A stretch of DNA of 64,000 nt, from positions 1-64,000 of the forward strand of contig DATDAW010000041.1 in NCBI GenBank assembly GCA_036525185.1, read 5' to 3'. A program made the position numbers and the translations under genes. Positions 51,505-61,162 of the stretch are shown in pieces. How positions within the stretch are numbered: position 1 is the first letter of the stretch; each line of letters starts with the position of its first letter. The notes below the pieces were generated by a model. The model saw only the letters and a list, made by a program, of their open reading frames with translations. It had not been told where the DNA came from and did no database searches. Source of the stretch: DATDAW01 sp036525185 (GTDB lineage Bacteria > Verrucomicrobiota > Verrucomicrobiia > Chthoniobacterales > DASVRZ01).

Positions 51505-53034
51505 ATGAACCTCGTCGATGAACTTCTCGCAGAGCAGCAGAACATGAAGGCTGCCGCGGGGACGTTCGCGGACTGGCACGACAGCCATGACACGCCTGCG
51601 CTGGAAAAATATTATCGGAACCTTATTCCGCTAACAAAACCGGGTTCGGGAGAGCAGTATGCGTTTCAGGTGGACCTGGATGTGTGCTCAAGCTGTAAAG
51701 CCTGTGTAAGTGCCTGCCATAATCTCAACGGGCTGGATGACCATGAAACATGGCGGGACGTCGGACTGTTGTATGGGATCGGGACTGACGAGCCGGCAGT
51801 TCAGACGGTGACTACCGCCTGCCATCACTGCGCTGATCCAGGCTGTTTAAACGGCTGTCCCGTGATGGCGTATGACAAGGACCCGGAGACAGGCATTGTT
51901 AGACATCTCGATGACCAGTGCATCGGTTGTCAGTATTGCATTCTGAAATGCCCGTATGACGTGCCGAAGTATTCAAAAAAGAAAGGCATCGTGCGTAAGT
52001 GCGATATGTGCCACTCGCGGCTGTCGGCAGGTGAGGCACCGGCATGTGTTCAAGCGTGCCCCAACGAGGCGATTCAGATCGTTAAAGTCACCCGTGAAGA
52101 AATCGAAGCACGGGCAAAGGAGACGAGGAGACTGGTCGCCGGTGCATTCGATTCCAGCTACACGTTGCCCAGCACGCGTTACCTGAGCAATCGGGTTGAC
52201 GGGGAAAAACTACGGCCCGCGGATGCCTATAAAATTCATCTGGAGCACACGCACTGGCCGCTGGTTATTATGCTCACGCTGACACAGGCTGCCGTTGGCA
52301 TGACGGTTGTGGAATCATTTCACCGCTCGTTCGGCCTGGGAAATTCATGGGAGTGGCTGACTGCACTGGCGGTCTTTCATTTGGGATTGATCGCCAGCAT
52401 CCTGCATCTTGGCCAACCATTGAAAGCCTGGCGTGTTTTCCTTGGGTTGCGGACGTCGTGGCTGAGCCGGGAAGTGATCGGGTTTGGAATGTTGCCTCCG
52501 ATTTTGCTGACCGTTTCCGCTCTGGATTGGCTGCCCATGCTGGAGCGTTTCCGAGTTTTTGGCGCGGGAATCGCAGCGGCTGGAGCATTCATGGGTCTGC
52601 TTTGCGTTTTCTGCTCCGTGATGGTTTATGCGGATACGCGGCGGCCGTTCTGGAATCTGCCGCGAACGGCGGGAAAATTTTTCGGATCGACGCTTGTCGC
52701 GGGTTTGGCTGGAAGCCAAATTTTTCAACCTTCCACAATGGCCTATGCCATTCTGTGCATCGCCCTCGTTGTCAAAATCGCCGGGGAGCTTGCATTTCTT
52801 CGGCACGCCAGAGCCGGCGAATGGTCGCCGGACAAAAAATCGGCCCTGGCGATACTGGGGCCGTTGCGAGGCGTTTTGATAGGACGGCTGGCGCTGGCGG
52901 TGACGGGCGCCGCCCTCTGTGGAAACGTGTCGCTGACAGCCGTCGGCGCGATGTGCATACTTTTCGGGGAACTTGCGGAGCGCTATCTGTTTTTTAGAGC
53001 CGTGACTGCACCCAAAATGCCGGGAGGAATTTAG
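51505..53034 (+). CDS. Fused DmsB-like ferredoxin / DmsC-like membrane anchor
   Basis: 509 residues. Residues about 50-200 carry four [4Fe-4S] sites (Cys 61/64/67/71, 106/109/114/118, 139/142/145/149, 166/169/181/185), the NrfC/DmsB arrangement. From about 245 to the end come around eight hydrophobic helices of the DmsC/NrfD-like anchor (HWPLVIMLTLTQAAVGMTVVE, LHLGQPLKAWRVFLGLRTSWLSREV). In DMSO-reductase-type enzymes these are separate subunits that carry quinol electrons to the molybdenum subunit. Here the fusion lies 2 bp before the NasA-type gene. No Tat signal is seen, so the ferredoxin part should face the cytosol. Confidence 0.88.
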   Translation: MNLVDELLAEQQNMKAAAGTFADWHDSHDTPALEKYYRNLIPLTKPGSGEQYAFQVDLDVCSSCKACVSACHNLNGLDDHETWRDVGLLYGIGTDEPAVQTVTTACHHCADPGCLNGCPVMAYDKDPETGIVRHLDDQCIGCQYCILKCPYDVPKYSKKKGIVRKCDMCHSRLSAGEAPACVQACPNEAIQIVKVTREEIEARAKETRRLVAGAFDSSYTLPSTRYLSNRVDGEKLRPADAYKIHLEHTHWPLVIMLTLTQAAVGMTVVESFHRSFGLGNSWEWLTALAVFHLGLIASILHLGQPLKAWRVFLGLRTSWLSREVIGFGMLPPILLTVSALDWLPMLERFRVFGAGIAAAGAFMGLLCVFCSVMVYADTRRPFWNLPRTAGKFFGSTLVAGLAGSQIFQPSTMAYAILCIALVVKIAGELAFLRHARAGEWSPDKKSALAILGPLRGVLIGRLALAVTGAALCGNVSLTAVGAMCILFGELAERYLFFRAVTAPKMPGGI

Positions 53035-53036
53035 CC

Positions 53037-55238
53037 ATGAAACCACTCGCGGATTTTATGGAGCCGCTTCTTCGGGCATGGACGGGACCGCTGACGAGTG
53101 AACTCGTGCAGACGCCGGGCAAGTTTGGTCTCGGCCGGGTTCCGGAACGACTGAAACCGGATGCAACCGTCCACTCGGTTTGCGGGTATTGTTCGACAGG
53201 CTGTTCGCTAAAGGTTCACCTCCGGGATGGAGAAGCTATCAATCTCAGCACCAATGCCGACTACCCGGTTAACATCGGCATGGCATGTCCAAAAGGTTGG
53301 GAGGCGCTGACGCCGTTGACGGCGCCGGATCGTGGGGTGACGCCACTCGTCCGCGACAAGGGGCGGACGCAACCCGTGGATTGGGAAGCTGCACTGAGAG
53401 TGTTTGTTTCAAGAGTCCGGGATGTGCAGACCCGTCACGGGAAGGAATCTGTCGCGTTTTTAAGTACTGGCCAAATTGCGACGGAGGAAATGGCGTTTCT
53501 GGGCGTCCTCGCGAAGTTTGGAATGGGGATGCTGCATGGCGATGGGAATACGCGTCAATGCATGGCCACAGCGGTGACAGCTTACAAACAATCCTTCGGC
53601 TTCGACGCGCCGCCGTTTACGTATCAGGATTTCGAGGAGTCCGACGTGCTGGTGTTTGTCGGGTCGAATCTATGCATTGCGCATCCCATCATGTGGCAGC
53701 GCGTGTTACGGAATCGGAACAATCCCGAGATCATTGTGATCGATCCGCGTAGAACGGAGACAGCCATGAACTCGACCCAACATGTTGCGCTTAGGCCGAA
53801 AACGGATCTGACGTTGTTGTATGGGCTTGCGAACTTGCTTATTCGGATGGGCGCTGTGAAACGCGAGTTCGTGGATGTTAGCACGACCGGGTTTGATGCG
53901 TTCGCGGAGTTTGTTGCCGGGTATACGCCGGAAAAGGTATCAGAAACGACGGGATTGGAGATTGCACAGCTCGAGAAGGTTGCCGGAATTATAGCGACTG
54001 GAAAAAGGGTCAGCTTCTGGTGGACCATGGGGGTGAACCAAGGCCACGAAGCGACGCGAACCGCGCAGGCGATTATTAACATTGCCCTGATGACGAGCAA
54101 TATCGGGCGCCCGGGGACGGGGGCCAATTCCGTTACGGGACAATGCAATGCGATGGGATCGCGTCTGTTCAGCAATACGACCGGGTTGCTGGGCGGCCAC
54201 GATTTTCTTAACCCGGAACACCGCGCCAAGGTCGCGGGCGTTCTGGGAATCGACGAAGCACTTGTGCCGACTCAAAACAGCTTGGCGTACGATCAAATCG
54301 TCGCGGGGATTGAATCGGGCCGAATCAAGGCATTGTGGATCATCGCGACCAATACGGCGCATTCCTGGATTCATCAGAACAGTTTCCGTGAATTACGCAA
54401 GAAGCTGGAGTTTCTAGTTGTTCAGGACATGTTTTATTCGACCGAGACTGCGGAGATGGCCGATCTGTATTTGCCGGCGGCAGCCTGGGGGGAAAAGGAC
54501 GGCACATTTATCAACTCCGAACGGCGAATTGGGAGGATTCGCCAAGTGTCGAAGGCGCCCGGAATCGCACTGTCCGACTTTCGGATTTTTCGGTTGATTG
54601 CCGACGCATGGGGCTGCGGAGAAATGTTCAAGGAGTGGACGTCGCCGGAGGCAGTTTTCCGAGTGATGCAGAAAATCTCCGTGGGGCAGCCGTGTGATTT
54701 TTCGGGGATCGAAGGCTATGAAATGCTGGAGCGCGAAGGCGGAATGCAATGGCCGCTGCCGCCTGGGGCGAAACCGGAGAAACAGAGACGCCTGTTCGAA
54801 GATGGAAAGTTCTATCATCCTGATCAGAAGGCGAAGTTTTTGTTTGAGAGCCCGCGACCGATCGCTGAGGAGACATGCGCGAACTACCCGTTCGTGTTGT
54901 TGACCGGGCGGGGGACATCCTCGCAGTGGCATACGCAGACCAGGACGGGCAAGAGCGATGTGCTCCGAAAATTGTATCCGAAGGAATGCTATGTCGAAAT
55001 GCACCCGGAAGATGCTGCGAAGCTGGCTATCGGGGAGAATCGTCGCGTCATCGTGCGTTCGCGGCGGGGAAAGCTGACGGCGACTGCGTTTCTGACAGCG
55101 ACCGTTTCAAGGGGACAGGTGTTTATCCCGATGCATTACGCGACAACCAATCAGCTCACCTATGCGGACTTCGATCCGTACTCGCGCCAGCCTTCATACA
55201 AGTATTGCGCGGTGTCCATTGAGAGAGCTGACGGCTAA
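53037..55238 (+). CDS. nasA: Assimilatory nitrate reductase catalytic subunit (molybdopterin)
   Basis: 733 residues, the DMSO-reductase-fold Mo-bis-MGD enzyme. N-terminal [4Fe-4S] ligands Cys49, 52, 56 and 84 (HSVCGYCSTGC...ACPKGW). The molybdenum ligand is probably Cys175 in GNTRQCMATAV, as in NasA/NapA/NarB. GVNQGHEATRTAQAIINIALMT, NIGRPGTGANSVTGQCNAMG and LTGRGTSSQWHTQTRTGKS bind the pterin. No Tat signal, so cytosolic and assimilatory. It is smaller than the NasA forms with an extra C-terminal [2Fe-2S] domain. Electrons could come from the fused DmsB/C-like protein just upstream. The stop overlaps the convergent glcF stop by 4 bp. Confidence 0.92.
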   Translation: MKPLADFMEPLLRAWTGPLTSELVQTPGKFGLGRVPERLKPDATVHSVCGYCSTGCSLKVHLRDGEAINLSTNADYPVNIGMACPKGWEALTPLTAPDRGVTPLVRDKGRTQPVDWEAALRVFVSRVRDVQTRHGKESVAFLSTGQIATEEMAFLGVLAKFGMGMLHGDGNTRQCMATAVTAYKQSFGFDAPPFTYQDFEESDVLVFVGSNLCIAHPIMWQRVLRNRNNPEIIVIDPRRTETAMNSTQHVALRPKTDLTLLYGLANLLIRMGAVKREFVDVSTTGFDAFAEFVAGYTPEKVSETTGLEIAQLEKVAGIIATGKRVSFWWTMGVNQGHEATRTAQAIINIALMTSNIGRPGTGANSVTGQCNAMGSRLFSNTTGLLGGHDFLNPEHRAKVAGVLGIDEALVPTQNSLAYDQIVAGIESGRIKALWIIATNTAHSWIHQNSFRELRKKLEFLVVQDMFYSTETAEMADLYLPAAAWGEKDGTFINSERRIGRIRQVSKAPGIALSDFRIFRLIADAWGCGEMFKEWTSPEAVFRVMQKISVGQPCDFSGIEGYEMLEREGGMQWPLPPGAKPEKQRRLFEDGKFYHPDQKAKFLFESPRPIAEETCANYPFVLLTGRGTSSQWHTQTRTGKSDVLRKLYPKECYVEMHPEDAAKLAIGENRRVIVRSRRGKLTATAFLTATVSRGQVFIPMHYATTNQLTYADFDPYSRQPSYKYCAVSIERADG

Positions 55239-56593
55239 CTTGGTTGTCGCGTTTCGAGGTTGGCACGGCGGTATGCTTCGGCGAGCAGTGTGACGGGATG
55301 TTTGATGCCGACCTGGCTTCCCTCCGCCTTCAAACCGGCTGCGATGTGAAGCGTGCAGCCAGGATTTGCACTGGCCACGGTTTGTGCGCGCGTCGAGAGG
55401 ATGTTGTCCACCTTGCGTTTTTGAAGGCGTGTTGCCATTTCGGGCTGAGTGAGATTGTAGATTCCTGCGCTTCCGCAGCACCAGGTGCTTTCGGGGAGTT
55501 CGACCAGCTCCAGGCCCGGAATCAGTTTCAGAAGCTGGCGTGGCTGGCTCGTGATTTTCTGTCCGTGGCAGAGATGGCAGGATTCGTGATAGGTGACACG
55601 ATGAGGGTGTGCTGGGGAAGTTCCGGCAGGCGGAGATGTGCAGCCGTTTTTCACGAGGAATTCGGAGATGTCGTTGACTTTAGCCGTCCAGCGGGCGGCT
55701 TTTTCCGCATAAACGGGATCATCGGCCAACAAATGGTCGTAGTGCTTAAGGTGCGAGCCGCAGCCGCCGGCATTGGTGATGATGGCATCGAGATCGTCCA
55801 GCGGAAATGCGTCGATGAGCTTGCGAGCAGCGGCTTTGGCACCTTCCGGGTCGCCGTTGTGCGCGTGAAGAGAGCCGCAACAACCCTGCCCGTGCGGTGT
55901 CACGACTTCACAGCGGTTGGCAAGCAAGGCATCGGCAGTGTCACGATTGACATTCGGCAGGACGAGATCCTGAACGCAGCCTGTCAGAAGGCCGACTCTG
56001 AATCGAGTCGAACGCGGCGTTTCGACCTCGCGGATGAGTCGTGGAGAAAAGTGGCGTTGAATGAGGGGCGCTTTGCTCTCGGCATTGCGGAGCCATTCCG
56101 GGAGCAGTTTAGGGATGCCCACCGTTCGTGTCAGTGACTGAAGGCCGGTGACCTGAAACAGCCACATCAAACGGCCCACGAAGCGCAGCCGAGATTGTCG
56201 TTGGAAAAGCCAGCTCAGCGTCACCGTTCTCAAGAAACGGCGCAATGGCGTGTCCAGCGCGCCGGCCTGCTCCCCGGTGGCACGGGCAGTTTCGAAAAGT
56301 TCGGTATAGTTAACACCGGCCGGGCATGCGGTCTCACAGGCAAGGCAGCCGAGGCAGAATTGCATTTCTTCGGCAAACGTCTTTGTGGGTTCCAACGCGC
56401 CATCGGCAATCGCGCGCATCAGGGAGATGCGGCCGCGCGGGCTGTTGCGCTCGATCTTCGTGGCATCGTAGGTTGGACACGTCGGCAGGCACATACCACA
56501 ATGCATGCATTGCTGGAGAATGGAGTAGTCGAGGAGCCGCAGCGGCGACGCTGCGGAACGCTCAACATGCGACGGCGAATTCTCAACACTCAA
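55235..56593 (-). CDS. glcF: Glycolate oxidase iron-sulfur subunit
   Basis: 452 residues. Two ferredoxin motifs, CMHCGMCLPTCP and CLGCLACETACP, in the first 110 residues, then two CCG domains: CVQDL...GQGCCGSLHAHNGD and YHESCHLCHGQ...STWCCGSAG. This is the GlcF layout; the subunit passes electrons from the flavin subunit to quinone. It lies 74 bp downstream of glcD in the same direction. GlcE is not visible. Confidence 0.92.
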   Translation of the reverse strand: MSVENSPSHVERSAASPLRLLDYSILQQCMHCGMCLPTCPTYDATKIERNSPRGRISLMRAIADGALEPTKTFAEEMQFCLGCLACETACPAGVNYTELFETARATGEQAGALDTPLRRFLRTVTLSWLFQRQSRLRFVGRLMWLFQVTGLQSLTRTVGIPKLLPEWLRNAESKAPLIQRHFSPRLIREVETPRSTRFRVGLLTGCVQDLVLPNVNRDTADALLANRCEVVTPHGQGCCGSLHAHNGDPEGAKAAARKLIDAFPLDDLDAIITNAGGCGSHLKHYDHLLADDPVYAEKAARWTAKVNDISEFLVKNGCTSPPAGTSPAHPHRVTYHESCHLCHGQKITSQPRQLLKLIPGLELVELPESTWCCGSAGIYNLTQPEMATRLQKRKVDNILSTRAQTVASANPGCTLHIAAGLKAEGSQVGIKHPVTLLAEAYRRANLETRQPS

Positions 56594-56667
56594 GTTTTGC
56601 TCCTTTCGATTTCATGTGATGCGACATATTACTTGAGCCTTTAACGTTAAAAGAACGTTGAGCGTCT

Positions 56668-58038
56668 TTATCCAAGGATTTTACCCGGGTTCAAAATATT
56701 AGCGGGATCTAGCGTGCGTTTAAGGGCCTGCATCACTTCGAGGCTGGCATTGGAAAATTGCATGGGCATGAAGGCTTTCTTTGCGACACCGACGCCGTGT
56801 TCGCCGGTGATCGTGCCTCCCAGCGAGACTGCGAATTCGAAGATGTCGCGCATGGCTGCTTCGACGCGATGCATTTCCTCGGGGTTCCGCTCGTCGGTGA
56901 GGAAGGTGGGATGCAGATTCCCATCGCCCATGTGGCCAAAGATGCCCATGTTGAGCTGGTGTTTTTCCGCAGTTTCGCGGCAAAAAGCGACCATCCGTGC
57001 CAATTCGCTGCGCGGGACGGTGGCATCTTCGAGGATCGTGGTTGGAGCCACCCTCGCCAAAGCAGAAAACGCGGTCCGGCGGGCGGAAGCGAGTTTCGTC
57101 GCTTCCTCGGCTGTGGCGGCCACCTGGACAGAACGCGCCCCTTGCTCCCGGGCGATCCGTTCCATCGCCGCGGCTTCATCAGCTACGACCGCAGGGTGAC
57201 CATCCGTTTCGATGAGCAAGACGGCTGCGACGTCTGTGGGCAGACCAATTTTTGCGAAATCCTCCACACAGCGCACGGTGGTCTGATCGAGAAATTCCAA
57301 CGTGCACGGAATAATCTTTGCCGCGATGATGGCGGAGACAGTGCGTGCGGCCGATTCCATGTTATCAAACAGCGCCAGCAACGTTTTTCTGGTAGCAGGC
57401 TTCGGCACCAGCTTGAGCAGGATTTTGGTGATGACACCGAGTGTCCCCTCCGAACCGACAAACACGTCCTTCATTGAATAACCGGCCACGTCTTTCACGC
57501 ATTTTGAGCCAAACCAAGCGATGGAACCGTCCGGCAGTACGACTTCGAGTCCCATTACGTAGTCGCGTGTGACTCCATATTTGAGTCCGCGCAACCCGCC
57601 GGAGTTCTCCGCCACATTTCCGCCAATGGTCGAAATTCTCATGGAACCTGGATCCGGCGGATAGAACAGGCCGACATCGTCGGCCATTTCGGCGATAGTG
57701 ACTGTCGTGACGCCCGGCTCGGTCAGCAGAGTCAAATTTGCCGAATCCACCTCGAGCACCCGCTCCATTCGTGCTGTGCAAAGGACGACGCAATCCTCCA
57801 CGGGGAGGCTTCCGCCGCTTAGACCGGTCCCCGACCCACGCGTGACGATGGGAATTTTCTGCTCGTTCGCCAGCCGGAGCAGCCGGCCGATCTCCGAAGC
57901 GTCGACGGCAAATACGACTGCCCGCGGCATTTTTCGCAACGCTGCCGTGCCGTCAAAACTATAGGGGATCAGATCCTCGGGCGCCGTGAGGATGCGGTCT
58001 GGAGGGAAAATACGGGCGAGATCGAGGAGCATGTCCAT
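56668..58038 (-). CDS. glcD: Glycolate oxidase FAD subunit
   Basis: 456 residues. FAD-binding PCMH domain (about 30-215) with VTRGSGTGLSGGSLP, DPGSMRISTIGGNVAENSGGLRGLKYG and the C-terminal FAD-oxidase domain with HMGDGNLHPTF and GTITGEHGVGVAKK, as in GlcD and D-lactate dehydrogenase. Oxidises glycolate to glyoxylate; D-lactate is possible. First gene of the glcDF pair and divergent from two aldehyde dehydrogenases, so the locus may process glycolaldehyde or a similar aldehyde through glycolate (inference). Confidence 0.92.
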   Translation of the reverse strand: MDMLLDLARIFPPDRILTAPEDLIPYSFDGTAALRKMPRAVVFAVDASEIGRLLRLANEQKIPIVTRGSGTGLSGGSLPVEDCVVLCTARMERVLEVDSANLTLLTEPGVTTVTIAEMADDVGLFYPPDPGSMRISTIGGNVAENSGGLRGLKYGVTRDYVMGLEVVLPDGSIAWFGSKCVKDVAGYSMKDVFVGSEGTLGVITKILLKLVPKPATRKTLLALFDNMESAARTVSAIIAAKIIPCTLEFLDQTTVRCVEDFAKIGLPTDVAAVLLIETDGHPAVVADEAAAMERIAREQGARSVQVAATAEEATKLASARRTAFSALARVAPTTILEDATVPRSELARMVAFCRETAEKHQLNMGIFGHMGDGNLHPTFLTDERNPEEMHRVEAAMRDIFEFAVSLGGTITGEHGVGVAKKAFMPMQFSNASLEVMQALKRTLDPANILNPGKILG

Positions 58039-58221
58039 TTTACATCCGCACTGTAGTGTGAGTCTGCGTCAGGGGAAAGTTTGAGGACAGCCGAAATCGG
58101 GCGCCGCCGGGAGGATGGGCACAGGTCGAGCCGGCTTGGTCCGTAAGCCCACGACGGCAACCAATCTGCGGCACGAGAGAGCCCGTTGGGTGAGAGTTTG
58201 CCAGCCGGGTGAAGACTGCCT

Positions 58222-59658
58222 ATGGTCTTGTGTATGAATGCACGGCCGTTTTTGCTCAATGGCGAATGGATTGTTTCGCACGAAACGATTGTGGTTCGCA
58301 ACCCCTTTGATGGCAGCGACTTGGGAATGGTTTCCATCGCCAATGCAGAGCACATCGAGACCGCGGTGGCAGGATGTGCATCGGCATTTCAAAAAACCCG
58401 GCGACAATCGGCGCGAGAGCGTTCGGAATTATTGCAGAATGTTCGATTTGAGATCGAAAAACGTGCCGAGGAGTTCGTCGATTTGTTGGTGAGGGAAGCT
58501 GGAAAACCGGTCGACCTGGCCAGGATCGAAGTTTCGAGAGCGCAACAGACGTTCGGATTCGCCGCGGCGGAGGCGCTGCGGCAGCGGGGAGAGCCGATTG
58601 CCATCGATGCCAGCGCGCCCGGCAAAGGGCACACCGGCTTCGTCCATCGCGTTCCGTTGGGAGTCATCCTCGGTATTACGCCCTTCAATTTCCCACTCAA
58701 CCTGGTCGCGCACAAAATTGCTCCCGCGTTGGCAACGGGGAACACGATTCTGGTGAAGCCGTCGTTGCGGACGCCTTTGATTTGTTTTTTGTTAGGCGAG
58801 GCGCTCGTCGAAGCGGGGATTCTATCCGGACAGGTTAACATTCTGACGTTTCATCACGACTTGCTAACTCCGTTGTTCACCGATCCGCGAATCAAGATGA
58901 CGTCATTCACTGGAAGCGCCGCTGTCGGCTGGGGGATTAAAGCCCAAGCGGTGAAGCAGCGTGTCTGTCTTGAACTTGGCGGCAACGCGGCGCTGATCAT
59001 CCATAGTGATGCCGATTGGGAGAAGCGTCTGCCTTCCGTCGCCGCCGCATGCTTTGGGTATGCCGGGCAGTCGTGCATCAGTGTCCAGAGGATTTTCGTG
59101 CAGGAAAGTATTTACGAAACATTCAAGCAATCACTGGTCTGGTTTGCACAAGAAAAGGTGAAGGCCGGCGATCCGGCGCAATCGGGTGTGCTAGTGGGGC
59201 CCATGATCGATCCTTCGGCGCTGGAGAAAGTGACAAGTTGGATCGCGGCCGCCCAGGGCGCAGGCGCGAAATGTTGCATGCCACCGAAAGTGAATGGCAG
59301 ATGCCTGCATCCCGTCGTTCTGGAGAATGTGCCATCCACCTCGGAAATTGCCTGCGAAGAGGCGTTTGCGCCGATTGTGGTGCTTGAGCCGTATGAGGAA
59401 TTCGAGGATGCGATCGTGAAAGTGAACGCCTCGCGATATGGATTGCAGGCGGGAGTTTTCACGAGCGACCTTGAGCTGGCGGAAAAAGCGTATCAGGAGA
59501 TAGACGCCGGAGCGGTGCTCATCAATCAAACTCCCACATTTCGTGTGGAAAACATGCCGTATGGCGGGGTGAAAGACAGTGGATTTGGCAGGGAAGGCGT
59601 GGGTTATACGATGGAAGAGATGACGGAGATGAAGACGCTCATTGTGAATTATTTATGA
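58222..59658 (+). CDS. Aldehyde dehydrogenase (lactaldehyde/succinate-semialdehyde type)
   Basis: 478 residues from ATG 58222; the ATG at 58234 (MNARPFLLNGEW) is an equally good start. NAD(P)-dependent ALDH: GITPFNFPLNLVAHK, FTGSAAVGWGIKA, catalytic Glu in LELGGNAALI, catalytic Cys in GYAGQSCISVQR, and PYGGVKDSGFGREGVGYTMEEMTE at the end. It belongs to the group with phosphonoacetaldehyde or lactaldehyde dehydrogenases (PaaZ-like SCISVQR); the substrate is not fixed. The 183 bp shared with glcD is probably a divergent promoter region. Confidence 0.9.
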   Translation: MVLCMNARPFLLNGEWIVSHETIVVRNPFDGSDLGMVSIANAEHIETAVAGCASAFQKTRRQSARERSELLQNVRFEIEKRAEEFVDLLVREAGKPVDLARIEVSRAQQTFGFAAAEALRQRGEPIAIDASAPGKGHTGFVHRVPLGVILGITPFNFPLNLVAHKIAPALATGNTILVKPSLRTPLICFLLGEALVEAGILSGQVNILTFHHDLLTPLFTDPRIKMTSFTGSAAVGWGIKAQAVKQRVCLELGGNAALIIHSDADWEKRLPSVAAACFGYAGQSCISVQRIFVQESIYETFKQSLVWFAQEKVKAGDPAQSGVLVGPMIDPSALEKVTSWIAAAQGAGAKCCMPPKVNGRCLHPVVLENVPSTSEIACEEAFAPIVVLEPYEEFEDAIVKVNASRYGLQAGVFTSDLELAEKAYQEIDAGAVLINQTPTFRVENMPYGGVKDSGFGREGVGYTMEEMTEMKTLIVNYL

Positions 59659-61124
59659 AGAACAATTACGTCAATGGCAGATGGGTTGCATCTGCCTCCG
59701 GGAAAACACGCGAGATTCTCAATCCAGCCAACAATGAGGTGATTGACACAGTGACCGAGAGCGATGCCTCGGATGCGGAAGCAGCGGTTGCCGCTGCAAG
59801 GGAGGCATTCGACCATGGCCCATGGGGATCTGCGCGGGCGCCGGAACGGGCGGCGAAGCTTTTCGCACTGGCCGATTTGATCGACAAACATGCGGACGAA
59901 CTTGCCCGGACGGATACGCTCAACAATGGCAAGCCCCTTCGCGAAGCACAATACGATGTGGCTGATACGGCGAGTTGTTTTCGGTACTACGCCGGGCTGG
60001 CAACGAAGCCGCAGGGTCAGACTTTCGAAACAGCCGATCCTAACATCGTTACTATGACGGTTCGCGAGCCAATCGGAGTTTGCGCGCAGATCATTCCGTG
60101 GAATTATCCGCTGCTCATGGCAGCCTGGAAACTTGCTCCGGGGCTTGCGGCTGGGAATTGCTGCATCTTGAAACCGTCGGAGTTGACCCCGCTTTCCGCC
60201 GTGCGGTTGTTTGAATTTATCGACGAAGTTGGTTTTCCACCGGGTTCGGCAAATCTGGTTCTGGGAGCAGGCGACCCTGTGGGAGCGACCTTGGCGGCAA
60301 GTCATGGCGTGGACAAGGTGGCATTCACCGGCGGCGGTGCCACGGGACGCAAAATCATGCATGCCGCGACAGGCAACTTGAAAAAGGTGACGCTCGAGCT
60401 CGGAGGAAAGAGCCCGAACATAATATTCGCGGACGCGCCATTCGAAGCTGCCGTCGAGTTTGCCATGTTCGGTATTTTTGCCGGCCAGGGCGAAGTTTGC
60501 AGTGCCGGATCGAGACTCATTCTTGAACGGTCCGTGGCGGACAAATTCCTGCCGCGTCTCGCCGCCGCAGCGGACAAGATTGTCGTTGGCGACGGGCTGG
60601 CACCGGACACTGAAATGGGACCACTTATTTCGCGGCAGCACCAGGCTAAAGTGCTTGGTTATATCGAAACCGGGAAAACGGAAGGTGCGGAGTTGCTTTG
60701 CGGCGGCAGCGCCTACGACGACGCGCGGGCGGCCGGAAACTTCGTGAGACCAACGGTTTTTGTGCAGACGACGCCGGAGATGAAAATTGTGCGTGAAGAA
60801 ATATTCGGTCCCGTGTTAGTTGTGCAGCTGTTTGACACGGAGGAGGAAGCGGTGAAGCTGGCGAACGACACCGTTTACGGCCTGGCCGGAGCGGTTCATA
60901 CATCGGATGGAGCGAAAGCCCAGCGGGTTATTGGGAAAATGCGCGCGGGAATAACCTGGATCAATCACTACCATCCGACTTTCAACGAAGCGCCGTGGGG
61001 TGGTTATAAACAGTCCGGCATCGGTCGCGAGCTCGGAACGTACGGCTATGAAGCCTATACCGAGGTAAAGCAGATCAATATCAACCTTGCCCCCGGACGT
61101 ATCGGATGGTTTAAGAACGTCTGA
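59655..61124 (+). CDS. Aldehyde dehydrogenase (betaine-aldehyde-dehydrogenase-like)
   Basis: 489 residues; its ATG overlaps the stop of the preceding ALDH (ATGA, 59655-59658), so the two are coupled. QIIPWNYPLLMAAWKLAPGL, FTGGGATGRKIMHAA, catalytic Glu in LELGGKSPNI and catalytic Cys in GQGEVCSAGSRL, with the ending PWGGYKQSGIGRELGTYG. These are the marks of the BetB/gamma-aminobutyraldehyde group. The PotA-like ATPase gene that follows would suit polyamine use, but that is speculative. Confidence 0.9.
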   Translation: MKNNYVNGRWVASASGKTREILNPANNEVIDTVTESDASDAEAAVAAAREAFDHGPWGSARAPERAAKLFALADLIDKHADELARTDTLNNGKPLREAQYDVADTASCFRYYAGLATKPQGQTFETADPNIVTMTVREPIGVCAQIIPWNYPLLMAAWKLAPGLAAGNCCILKPSELTPLSAVRLFEFIDEVGFPPGSANLVLGAGDPVGATLAASHGVDKVAFTGGGATGRKIMHAATGNLKKVTLELGGKSPNIIFADAPFEAAVEFAMFGIFAGQGEVCSAGSRLILERSVADKFLPRLAAAADKIVVGDGLAPDTEMGPLISRQHQAKVLGYIETGKTEGAELLCGGSAYDDARAAGNFVRPTVFVQTTPEMKIVREEIFGPVLVVQLFDTEEEAVKLANDTVYGLAGAVHTSDGAKAQRVIGKMRAGITWINHYHPTFNEAPWGGYKQSGIGRELGTYGYEAYTEVKQININLAPGRIGWFKNV

Positions 61125-61162
61125 CACCGCCCCGGCGCGGGCGTTCGTGATTCAGTTTTAAT

